DNA of 64,000 nt from the NCBI GenBank assembly GCA_014218235.1, contig CM024758.1:105251698-105315697 (forward strand), in the 5' to 3' direction. The notes beneath the pieces were generated by a model. The model saw only the letters and a list, made by a program, of their open reading frames with translations, made no database searches and was not told where the DNA came from. Every line of letters starts with the position of its first letter. The stretch's first letter is position 1. Origin of the DNA: Colocasia esculenta (Eukaryota > Streptophyta > Magnoliopsida > Alismatales > Araceae). Made by a program: the position numbers and the translations under genes. Positions 20,761 through 30,099 of this stretch are shown one piece after another.

Positions 20761-21980
20761 AGCCATCAACACAACATGCTATATAATCAACAGAGTGATG
20801 ATCAAGCCAATCATGAAGAAGACTGCATACGAGCTTTACAAGCAGAAGAAGCCAAAGATCAGTCACTTCAGAACATTTGGATGTCCATGCTTTATTCACA
20901 ACAATGGAAAAAGAGATATTGGTAAGCTGGACTCAAAGTCTGATGAAGGTATATTTATGGGGTATGCTTCTAAACCCAAAAGATATAGAGTATTTAATAA
21001 GCATAGTTTATTAATTGAACAAACAATGCATGTTATTTTTGATGAAACTAACCCTTCCTTGAGAAAGGAAGTAGACAGTGATGTTGATGATGCAGATGAA
21101 TTGTCCAAGAAGTTAAAGAATACATCCATTGAGGACAAGGAAGATCCACCCTTGGAAGATCTACAACAAAAAGATATATCACATGATAATCTTCCAAAGG
21201 AATGGAGATACAAGAAAGATCATCTGTTGGATAACATTATTGGAGATCCATCGGTTGGGGTAAGAACTAGAGGTAACGTAATCCCATGTGATTATTTAGC
21301 CTTTGTATCTCAAATAGAGCCTAAGACAGTCAATGAAGCACTATCTGATGAATCTTGGATATTAGCCATGCAAGATGAACTTAATCAGTTCAAGAGAAAC
21401 CAAGTATGGTCCCTTGTTCCGAGACCATCAGATCATCCTGTGATTGGCACCAAATGGGTGTTCAGGAACAAAATGGATGAAGCTGGTGTGATCACTAGAA
21501 ACAAGACCAGATTGGTAGCTCAAGGCTATTCTCAAGAGGAATGCATAGATTTCGATGAAACCTATGCACCAGTAGCCAGACTTGAGGCAATTAGGATTTT
21601 ACTTGCTTATGCATCAGCATTGGATTTAAAATTATTTCAAATGGATGTAAAATCAGCTTTTCTAAATGGTTACATAAAGGAGGAAGTTTATGTAGAACAA
21701 CCTCTTGGTTTTGATGATATCGATTTTCCAAATCATGTATTTAAATTGCACAAGGTTTTATATGGTTTGAAACAAGCACCTAGAGCATGGTATGAACGAT
21801 TAAGTGCATTTTTGTTAAACCATGGATTTATTAGAGGAAAAGTAGATAGCACATTATTCATTAAGTCTAAAGTTAAAAATGTGTTACTTGTTCAAATCTA
21901 TGTTGATGATATAATATTGATTCTACTGATGAATCTCTTTGCAAGTACTTTGAAAGCTTATGCAGGGAGAATTTGAAATG
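20761..21980 (+). pseudogene. Copia-3 integrase tail and reverse transcriptase
   Basis: One open stretch (20795-21976) has the GKLDSKSDEGIFMGY and VIFDE motifs of the copia integrase tail, then reverse transcriptase: GTKWVFRNKMDEAG, KTRLVAQGYSQEE, FDETYAPVARLEAIR, LFQMDVKSAFLNGY (first catalytic Asp), LHKVLYGLKQAPRAWY and YVDDII (both Asp). The frame is lost near 21920, just after YVDD, where the usual FGST stretch is replaced by unrelated residues. Confidence 0.88.
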
Positions 21981-22797
21981 AGCATGATGGGGGAACTTAA
22001 TTATTTCCTTAGATTGCAAATCAAGCATGGAAAAGAAGGCTCCCACATTTGTCAAGCCAAGTACACCAAAGAACTACTAAAGAAATTTGGTTTTGAAAAC
22101 GCCAAGCCACTATCAACACCAATGAGCACATCTACAGGGCTAGACAGTGACAAGGATGGTAAGAAAGTAGACCAAAAGCTCTACAGAGGTATGATAGGTT
22201 CATTACTTTATTTAACAGCTAGTAGACCTGATATATTGTTTAGTGTATGCATGTGTGCTAGGTATCAGGCAGACCCTAGAGAGTCTCATTTAATTAGTGT
22301 CAAACGTATCTTTAGATACTTAGTAAGAACTCATGATATAGGTTTGTGGTATCCAAAATCATGTAAAATAAATTTAGTAGGATACTCTGATGCTGATTAA
22401 GCTGGATGCAAGATAGATAGAAAAAGCACCAGTGGATGTTGTCAATTCCTTGCAGGATGTCTAATTTCATGGTCCTCAAAGAAGCAAAATTCAGTAGCAC
22501 TGTCAACAGCTGAAGCTGAGTATGTGGCTGCTGGAAGCTGCTGTACACAACTCCTATGGATTAAGCAGCAACTTGAGGATTATGGGCTGTACATCAAGAC
22601 AATTCCCTTGCTGTGTGACAACACCAGTGCAATTAATCTCACCAAAAATCCAGTGCAGCACTCAAGGACAAAGCATATTGAGGTTAGATACCATTTCATT
22701 CGAGATCATGTAGCTAACGGTAATATAGACATTTCATTTATAGATACTCAAAATCAGTTAGCAGATATCTTCACAAAAGCCTTACGGCTGTATGTGT
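21981..22797 (+). pseudogene. Copia-3 reverse transcriptase thumb and RNase H
   Basis: In a different frame from the palm, 21960-22400 encodes EFEMSMMGELNYFLRLQI, KPLSTPMSTS and RGMIGSLLYLTASRPDI. RNase H begins at YSDAD, where a TAA (about 22398) replaces the Trp that usually follows. It continues with RKSTSG, LSTAEAEYVAA, CDNTSAINL and the HIEVRYHFIRDHV and LADIFTKAL motifs, ending in the copia C-terminal signature. Directly after FTKAL the sequence jumps into the LTR. Confidence 0.87.
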
Positions 22798-23067
22798 AAG
22801 TGTCCTAGTGGGGAACTGTACCCTTGGGTAGTGGAATCCTGAGTTGTTGCTCAGGGGATGGACGTAGGACTCCTGTGGAGAGGAGGTCTAAACCAGGATA
22901 AAATCCTTGTGTAGTGTGATTGTTTGTTTGTGTTTGGCATGTTCTTTAATACTAACACTAACAGTCAAATGTAGTGTTTTTGTGTGAAGGTTTTTGTTGA
23001 CAGGTTTAGATAATCAAAGTTTAAGAATCCCATTCACCCCCCCTTTGGGCTTGCTAGCTGGGCAACA
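22785..23067 (+). repeat. Copia-3 3' LTR remnant (last 283 bases)
   Basis: It aligns with 17652-17933 of the 5' LTR, including ATGTGTAAGTGTCC, TGGACGTAGGACTCC, ATAAAATCCTTGTGTAG and the final CTAGCTGGGCAACA. The pol C-terminus, polypurine tract and the first part of the LTR are missing. The junction lies in the shared word CGGCTG.ATGTGTAAG (22785-22800 and 17652-17667). Confidence 0.87.
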
Positions 23068-23069
23068 AA

Positions 23070-23093
23070 CATCCCCGGAAACGGCGCCGAAAA
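23070..23093 (-). other. Remnant primer site of a Tat/Athila-type gypsy element
   Basis: The minus strand reads CGGCGCCGTTTCCGGGGAT, close to the TGGCGCCGTTGCCGGGGA primer sites (tRNA-Asp type) known from Tat/Athila gypsy elements. The sequence after it on the plus strand (TGATGTGCACAC) could be the end of that element's LTR. No coding sequence of the element is attached, so this is a fragment into which Copia-3 probably inserted. Confidence 0.5.
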
Positions 23094-24280
23094 TTGATGT
23101 GCACACAATGATCGATGCAAGACAATGTGCACTCCAATCTTAAATTACCAAACTCGTTTAGAAACTTATAGAAAATTAATCGTGAGTCCAGATCGATCCA
23201 TAGAGATGTTTTAGACCTCTTTTGATGCAATCTAATGCTTCTAAGTGAACAAACTTGACATATTTGATTTAAAAAAAATTTCAACTCATTATCAAGGCAA
23301 CCTATGGATATAAGAGAATAGAAATCTAAACTATTGATGCTATGACCCTAACTTACACTATAGAACTTTGATTAAAAGGAGAGTTTGATATTTGAGATAA
23401 GAACAAAATAAAGAAAGTTTGACTTGATTTGGACACCGTTTGACACATAAACAAATGTGATAATTAGAGGCTATTCTATCTGAAGTCTGCAGAACAACAA
23501 GAAAATTAAATCTCTAATACGACTAATGTTACTCACACTACAAAAATCCAAAAGAGATGGGACAAAATGGGACATTTATATAGATGAATTAGCTTCAAAA
23601 TGGACATTGTTTAACTTAATTTAAACAACATTAGGTAGATTAAAAGATGGGCGTACTGACCACTGTGCAGATTCAAACTTGTGAAGATAGACTGACACAA
23701 ACTATTTATTAACCTAATCAAATCAAAATGAAATTAAATCAAACTAGAGTTGACAGAGAAGAGATTAGAAGGAAGAAATGGATTTTTGTACTAAGATTAG
23801 TTTGAAAATCAATGAGTACAACTCACAACATTTTTGTATGCATAAATAGAACAACAATAACAATAAATAAACTAAATCAAACTCATTGCAAGAGTAGCAG
23901 GAGATGATGCCACGATGTTTCCACAGTCCCAAGTAAGTAGTGAAGGCCCAAAGATGATGAAGTCCTCAGAAACTTTATGCATGAGGCATGGAGGCACTCC
24001 GGATGGTAGTTGGTGCAGCAGATCGCAGCAACAAGTTCGACGAAGAGCACTCCTTCTTGGCTCGCAGCAAGAGGAAGACGATGAAGATGGAGAGGGGGAA
24101 GATGGGTTGCAAGGATCAGAGATGAGAAAAAGATTATGGTGGTGGAGGTAGGGGTGTAGATAGAAAGAGAGAGAGAGAGAGATGTAGAGAGGAAGAAGAA
24201 GATGAACTAGAGATGGAAGGAGGGTTTGTACAAGTGAGAGAGGAGGATATAATGAGAGGATGAGAGGGTGAGAGGGTGAG
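23094..24280. other. Unclassified noncoding segment, possibly a minus-strand LTR fragment
   Basis: AT-rich sequence without a convincing ORF. If the primer-site remnant at 23070 is real, this would be its LTR on the minus strand. The right third is purine-rich: a (GA)n run at about 24167-24182 and a GAGAGGGT tandem at 24252-24285. A 78-codon ORF at 23915 has no family features. Confidence 0.4.
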
Positions 24281-24285
24281 AGGGT
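24252..24285 (+). repeat. GAGAGGGT tandem repeat
   Basis: An 8-base unit GAGAGGGT (first copies slightly different) repeats about four times. The solo copia LTR inserted directly at its end. Confidence 0.8.
24281..24285. repeat. Target site duplication of the solo copia LTR, left (AGGGT)
   Basis: AGGGT precedes TGTTGAG and recurs at 26125-26129 after CAAACA. The left copy is also part of the local tandem repeat, which weakens it slightly as proof. Confidence 0.8.
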
Positions 24286-24517
24286 TGTTGAGTTTTGGTT
24301 ATTTACTTTGATCTATTTTTGATGATGACACAATTATGGTTAATCATGTTAATCTGTTCTTAATGATGACACAACTGCTTTTAATGATGACTGAACATTT
24401 ATCATGTCAACTACCATGTCTTACTGTTACAACACAATGTTTTGATGATGATATAACTTCTGTTAATTTTGTTGAACACATAATTTCATTGTTCTGATGA
24501 AAAACATAAGTGCATTT

Positions 24518-24600
24518 CTTGAGAGTCGGAGTTCTGAACATCAACTCCTTGAGAGTCGGAGTTCTGAACATCAACTCCTTGAAAGTCGGAGTTTGAATTG
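24518..24600 (+). repeat. 30-base tandem repeat in the solo copia LTR
   Basis: The unit GAGAGTCGGAGTTCTGAACA plus TCAACTCCTT occurs about 2.7 times, starting at 24518, 24548 and 24578, with the last copy diverged. Confidence 0.9.
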
Positions 24601-24805
24601 CATTACTTAAAGTAATCTTGCATAAATGCTTCATTAACACTGATGACTTGTGTTTGAAGTGCCTATGGCTAGAATGATCAAGAGCATTTTCAGATTGATG
24701 TGTGTTGAACTCAAGGAATACATAAAGTCTATGTCAAAATCAAATGACAGACATATGAAGAAAGTTCTTGATGAAATTGCTTTTGGATGAACAGGTTTTA
24801 CCAGT

Positions 24806-24985
24806 AGTTGTCGACAAGCAGAAATCGTGTGTCGACAATCCAGACAAATCTTCAACACTTAGCTTCTGGAAGAACCAAGTTGAGCAGTAGTTGTCGATAA
24901 CACTGCCTCGTCTGTCAACAACCCAGACAAGACTTCAAGTTCCTGGTTCTGGAAGAGGACTTGCAGCAGTAGCTGTCGACAACCG
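24806..24985. repeat. TGTCGACA motif cluster in the solo copia LTR
   Basis: TTGTCGACAA (24808-24817, a perfect 10-base palindrome), TGTCGACA at 24830 and CTGTCGACAA near 24972, with decayed copies TGTCGATA and TGTCAACA between. It lies about 100-280 bases upstream of the TATA box, in the U3 position. Confidence 0.82.
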
Positions 24986-25082
24986 TAGGTCCAGCACCAA
25001 CACGTGAGTAGCATGTGCACTCACTTAGGGCATCCTTTTCTCATACACACTGATTCCACATTGTGTAATGATTAGGATACAC

Positions 25083-25093
25083 CTATAAAAAGG
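25083..25093 (+). promoter_or_regulatory. TATA box of the solo copia LTR
   Basis: CTATAAAAAGG, in the position equivalent to the TATA boxes of the Copia-5 (45754) and Copia-6 (36485) LTRs, each shortly after an ATTAGG word. Probable LTR promoter. Confidence 0.7.
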
Positions 25094-26124
25094 TGCCCCT
25101 TGCCTCTTCTCCAAGAAAGAGCTAACACAATTCCAAGAAAGGTTGAGACGGCAAGAAGGGACCTCTCCAGTGCTCTCCTCGAGCTCCAGAAGGTTGCAGA
25201 CCAGTGAATACATCTGAGGAGATCGATTGGAAGTCAAGTTCTTCATCAAATCAGCAGCAGCAGAAGAAGAAAAGCAGAAGAGCTACTACGGAGCATCTAA
25301 GGAGACGTTCATCTGATCAGTAAATTTCAGAAGATCTTCATCTGAAGTAGAGCAGCATCGCCAAGAAGAAAGAGGAGAAGAAGAATTGCAGCAACAGTAT
25401 CAAGGAAGAAATAGTGTGGATCCGTGATCGTGGTGATCAGATCAATATTTGAAGAGACATTTCTTCCCTCACTCACACCTTCTCTCAATTCATTCTATAT
25501 ATCTGTGCTTGTGTGTACTGATTTGAGATCAATATGTGGATTATGTGTGAGTGTGTGCCTTGTGATCAGTACAAGTGTTCTGTATAGATCATAGTGTGTG
25601 TGAAGTGATCTGTGTTGGTTTGTGTCCAGATCTGAATTGTGTGTGGTGTGTTGATCAGATCAAGGCTAGAGGATCTGATCTTTTGTGGACTTGATCTAGC
25701 GTGTGTGTGTTTGAGCCATTGTGCTAAAGTGTGTGTTGTACTCAACTTTGAGTAGTGTGGCCTCATTGTGTGAGGGGTGGACGTAGGAGTCACTGGATGT
25801 GATCTCCGAACCACTTAAAAATCCCTTGCGTACTGTGGTTTGTATTATGGTTTAATCTTGTGTTGCGTTAGATGTATGCATAGGGATTTCGCCTACACTC
25901 TCTTATTGATTTGTTCACACACATCAATCACATGTTTGACGCTTACACTGTTTGATAAAATATTTCGCACATTTTAATCACACACATTGCATCAGTTCAT
26001 TGGGGTTTTAATTGAATAGATCTCTTAATCCAAAGTATTTTTTAAATTACTTAAGTTTCCACTGCAAATCTATTCAACCCCCCCCCCTTCTAGCTTTGCC
26101 ATCACCGAATATCCGATCCAAACA

Positions 26125-26129
26125 AGGGT
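26125..26129. repeat. Target site duplication of the solo copia LTR, right (AGGGT)
   Basis: Matches 24281-24285. Confidence 0.8.
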
Positions 26130-26753
26130 CTCCCTTTCTCTTCTCGCTTCCTTGCTTGCTTCATTTGCCATTAATGCTTGATTGATTCTTTCCTTTCTTT
26201 CTCTATTGATTGGATATTTCAAATTTGAACTTCTTTACTTTATTTTGACCATTAAAGTGAGGATGGTGGCTCTAGAGATGAGCTTGGATCAGATTTGATG
26301 GAGAGGGGGCGACCTAGAGCATCATCTTGGGTTGCACAATGACTGTATTGCCCCTACTTTGTCCAGTTAATCATAGTTAAGTCCCTGGACATAGAAAATT
26401 GCAATTCAGTCCATAGAAATGATAAGATTAGCAAAGTAATGTCACAAGTAAGTCAATCATGCCATGTATGATGTATGTAATATCTCTCACAATTTTCAAC
26501 ATTGTTTTACCATTAGATAATATGAAATGACCAAAACACCTCTATCTAAACAAGTCTTAATTTTTCACATGAAGCAATAGGATTTTTTTCATCCAAAAAT
26601 TGTAAAAGCAATATATTCCATTAATTAACTGAATTACTCATCATCCCATATGGTATTCCACATAAGTTAATCCAAAAATACATAAAATTTAGTGTTTAAT
26701 GTGTGCAACTATGCATTTATTAGGGGGTCTCGTCTCCCTAGTAATGCTACAGT
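26130..26753. other. Unclassified AT-rich noncoding segment between the two solo LTRs
   Basis: No ORF and no clear repeat structure. It is probably the continuation of the 23094-24280 segment, since the solo LTR is an insertion between them. Its right edge is the target duplication of the next solo LTR. Confidence 0.45.
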
Positions 26754-26758
26754 CAACC
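26754..26758. repeat. Target site duplication of the solo gypsy LTR, left (CAACC)
   Basis: CAACC precedes the LTR and recurs at 29267-29271. Confidence 0.85.
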
Positions 26759-29266
26759 TATCACGTCCTAATAAATAAGCATTTATCGAAAAATGATAGA
26801 ATTTCAGTATAATAAGTAGAACTTATATTATATGGACATATGTTTTTATTACAACGGAGTTGGAATTACAAAACACACCTTATATAAGTTCATAAAAGTG
26901 TGGAAAAGATAATTTAATAATTACATTGGCTATTATGGTCCTCAAAAATATAAATCCTAGTGGTTCATGCTCAGCACGCACCCCTAATTGTTAGGTTCTT
27001 CCTGATCACTTGAAAGAGAGTAAGGATTAATGAGAAATTGTGCTCAGTAGGATTTATCAAGTAGTGACAAGAATAGAATAAAGTAATGTGTCAGTGAACT
27101 GACATAAAGTGATCATCAATGAATATACAAGCGGAGGAGCGTATGAACAATAAATAATATGCAAGTATAGAGATGCCCTGCCCATTCCACAAGCAAGCAA
27201 ATATTTGTGTCATAACATAATTCATGGAAATGTCGACTAATTTAGCTTGTAGTGGTGTCATGCCAAACACCCTGTTGATCCATACCGCTCTGCACAGATT
27301 AAAGGAATTTGGGTGCTCCTCCTGGGACTGGATCTGCCCCATATGCACAGACATTGGTCAAAGAGAGTCCAAAGACCAAAAAGTACGTTATCCCATTTCC
27401 ATTTTTGATAAACATACATACATGGTACTTGGGCACTCATCAAGAGTAAAACAAGAGAGTTCACATTACTATTACTTAGTATTCCAAAAAGGGCTAGAAG
27501 TATGAGAATCAAGAATAAGTAACTAAATGTCCAATGTTGTTTCAATGAGGTCAGATACCCAACAAAGCAGTTATTATGTTGATGGAGTAACTTTTGGAAC
27601 CCAAGAAAATAAGAAAGGTAGTTTGGTTGGATAGTTTAGAATCTCATTGTCTAGAGATAGGTTGACCTCCTGATGGGTGTGTCGGCCTACTGAAAGAGTG
27701 TATTGACACAATGACTCATGGAGTATAACAATTTCAATTGATTTTTTTTTTTTTTTTTCAGAAAAACAGCTACAACTGATAGGATGAACAACTTTTACCG
27801 GTTAGAGGGTCAATTTCATTATATCCAAAGCTTACTTCGTCATATCTGAAGTTTACTTCGTCATATCCGAAGCTCACTTCGTCATATTCGAAGTTACACT
27901 TCGTCATATCTGAAGCCGGCACTTCGTCATGCTCATTTTTGTCTTGATCGATCGAAGTCTAGCTTCATCATATTCGAAGTTACACTTCGTCATATCCGAA
28001 GTTACACTTTGTCATATCCAAAGTTGGCACTTCGTCATGCTCATTTTTGTCTTGATCGGTTGAAGTCTAGCTTCAACATATCCGAAGTTACACTTCGTCA
28101 TATCTAAAGCTGGCACTTCGTCATGCTCATTTTTGTCTTGATTGGTCGAAATCTAGCTTCGTCATATCCGAAACTTACTGGATGTTTTGACCTAGTACGG
28201 GATGTTGACCTACTCACTGGATGTGTCAACACACTAGTCTGTGTGTTGACCTACTGATTAGAGTAAGATGATTCTAACAGAATTTTAACCTTCTAACCCC
28301 TATTAGAAGGAACAATTAATATGAGACATTCCTAATAATTCATATAAGTTTATAAAACCACGCTATAGAAATTAGTAGCAAGGTTTGAAAGAATAATGAT
28401 GAACTCTACCTCTAGAAGAAATTCCTGAGGTCTGCGATGGTGTCAAAAGAATACACAAATACATGCAAATGACCCAAAAATCACATGATGAACTTTTAGA
28501 GTGAGTCTTCAAGTCAATTATTTGCTTCTGATCTATATTATTTAGAATTCTTGATGTATGAACTTTGCTAAGGATCAAGGAAACATTATTACCATATAGG
28601 TATTGTGAAGATACCTATACTTTAAAAAGATTCTTGGACACAAATTGAAGGTAATAATGATGATGGAGGCCCAATCTCCAAGATTCTAAATTAAGGAGGG
28701 AAGAAATTATAGGAAAATCCTACCGGATTTAAAGAGAAACAAAATTCTTCCAATAAGAGGATTCTATAGCAGAGGTTGTAATGGCAGCAATAGTAGCCAT
28801 AGTAGCAGCAGTAGTAGCAACCGTAGTAACAGAAATATGGAGTGACGAACCAGTGAGCAGACACTCCTAAGAGTGAACAAGAGAAGGATATAAATAGATC
28901 GAGTGTGGTGCATGTACGACACGTAACACACACTCCTATCACTGTAAAACTCTCTTTTGCACAGCTTATCCACGTTAACTAGAGCCTTCAACACGTGTTA
29001 TCATACGTGTAACCAATTTACCAATAGGTAAAAGTCTTACAAAACCATGATTACGTAAATAAAAAATATTCTAAAAATGGGTTTCATAATTGGGAGTTAA
29101 TTCATCTGGATCCTTTGTCCTTATATTTTTATATATAAATGATGTTTGGTATAGTTAAACTTCAAGCATAAATTAATTGAAGGGTTTTACCAACTACGGT
29201 GATTATAGCTAAAATATTATTTTATATTTTTTCTACTAGTATATATATTATTTTTGGGGTGTTACA
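26759..29266 (-). mobile_element. Solo LTR, Ty3/gypsy chromovirus-like
   Basis: On the minus strand it starts TGTAACACCCC (29266) and ends ACGTGATA (26759; the final CA is mutated to TA), the same terminal style as Gypsy-1. CAACC flanks both sides. No primer site or coding region is attached, so it is a solo LTR of 2508 bases. It contains a run of about 17 T near 27742 and a CGAAG/CTTCG tandem array at 27828-28175. The stretch GCTCAGTAGGATTTATCAAG (27040-27060) resembles the Gypsy-1 LTR near 5050. Confidence 0.87.
27828..28175. repeat. CGAAG/CTTCGTCATAT tandem array in the solo gypsy LTR
   Basis: Short units of about 22 bases (CTTCGTCATATCCGAAG with a variable spacer) are nested in a higher-order unit of about 115 bases marked by GGCACTTCGTCATGCTCATT and TTTTGTCTTGATCGGTCGAA, present three times. 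CTTCG and CGAAG are reverse complements, so each short unit is a dyad around CATAT. Confidence 0.88.
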
Positions 29267-29271
29267 CAACC
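29267..29271. repeat. Target site duplication of the solo gypsy LTR, right (CAACC)
   Basis: Matches 26754-26758. Confidence 0.85.
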
Positions 29272-29384
29272 TCTCGCATTCTCAGGTCGACCGAGATCGT
29301 ACATCTGTCATTCCCAGTGCTTTCCCCTTGGGCCAAGGGCCCTACAACTGGCGCCTTGCACCTAATCCTAGCCCCATCATCACA

Positions 29385-29603
29385 TCAAACATACAAACGA
29401 GGGGGTTGGCCACCTACCTTCTTGGGGTAGATGGTCTCTTCATGGTCGGGTGCCTCCATGGCGTCCACCTCCATGGAGTTGGCCGTTTCTTCCAGTCCCA
29501 CTACAGCGGAGGGCTCATCGGCTTGCCGCCGCCGGGAGATCGTTTGTTTGGACCTCCTTGGTCGCTCGCCATCGATGCCTCCAACACCTCCACTGTCCTC
29601 CAT
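29385..29603 (-). pseudogene. Unrecognised minus-strand ORF fragment with a 5'-leader-like upstream
   Basis: From an ATG at 29603 the minus strand reads 72 codons (MEDSGGVGGIDGERPRRSKQ onward) rich in Glu, Gly, Arg and Pro, ending PPRLYV. Upstream (29604-29800) is CT-rich, like a plant 5' leader, with several short CTCTCT runs. I do not recognise a domain. It could be the first part of a LINE ORF1 (these often run into a PPRSY-type motif) or a captured fragment of a host gene. It is abutted at 29271 by the solo gypsy LTR duplication. Confidence 0.4.
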
Positions 29604-29817
29604 GGCTGAAGAGGTAGGGAGAAGAAGAAGAGAGAGAGGGAAGGCAAAGAAAGGGGCCACCAGAGCTCACCATCGTCACCAATGGGAAGATTGCCGAAGA
29701 GAAGATAGAGAGAGGGGGCACTTCGGATTTTCAGAGAAGAAGGAGAAAGGAAGAGAGAGAGAGTAAAAGGGGGAAAAGTGAGGAGTGTGGGACCGATTTT
29801 CAAAAAGTGCCTCAGGT

Positions 29818-29935
29818 TTGAGGTAGCGACACCCGGCCTGTCACGTTAACGCTCTATCACTTTCTCTTTCTAGGTCGCAACCATTGACCTGTCACTTTCT
29901 TATTGCGACAGGAACCATGTCGCCTTCTCAGTCTA
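29818..29935. repeat. Fragment with GCGACA/TGTCGC motifs
   Basis: GTAGCGACACCC, AGGTCGCAACC, TTGCGACAGG and CATGTCGCC within about 115 bases resemble the Gypsy-1 LTR array. No LTR end is visible nearby, so it may be a truncated LTR piece. Confidence 0.55.
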
Positions 29936-30099
29936 TGTCACGGAAGCATAAAAATTTGGATTTTCATTGCAAATCTTAAAGGAATACATCATATGAAGAC
30001 TAAAAATCATCATAAAGTCCTGATACATCACTCTCTTGCTCTCATTACATCAAATTCATCAAATCTCTCAAAGAAAATTAAAAAACAAATAGCAATTAT

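Larger units (their letters stand above)
17201..23067 (+). mobile_element. Copia-3: decayed Sirevirus-like Ty1/copia element
   Basis: The plus-strand order is LTR end, primer site, gag, protease, integrase, reverse transcriptase, RNase H, LTR remnant. Integrase before reverse transcriptase is diagnostic of Ty1/copia. The long gag with a CCHC knuckle, coiled-coil region and a second knuckle fits the Sirevirus lineage. The 5' LTR is directly joined to the Gypsy-1 LTR at 17200/17201, and the 3' LTR keeps only its last 283 bases. All domains contain stops or frameshifts. Confidence 0.88.
24286..26124 (+). mobile_element. Solo LTR, Ty1/copia Sirevirus-like
   Basis: An 1839-base segment with TGTTGAG at one end, CAAACA at the other and AGGGT duplicated on both sides, with no primer site or coding sequence: a solo LTR left by recombination between the two LTRs of a full element. 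Inside are a 30-base tandem repeat, TGTCGACA motifs, a TATA box (25083), the box TGGACGTAGGAGTCACTGG followed by CCGAACCACTTAAAAA (25779-25820) shared with the other copia LTRs, and a C-run followed by TTCTAG near the end. It resembles the Copia-5 LTR throughout its 5' part (TTTTTGATGATGACACAA against TTTTTGATAATGACACAA). Confidence 0.88.

Noticed and set aside
25566..25814. Minus-strand 82-codon ORF rich in His and Thr
   Set aside because: It is the reverse complement of a GTGTGT-rich part of the solo copia LTR.
29431..29766. Plus-strand ORF with Arg/Glu-rich end
   Set aside because: It overlaps the better minus-strand candidate, and its Arg/Glu repeats come from the reverse complement of CT-rich leader DNA.
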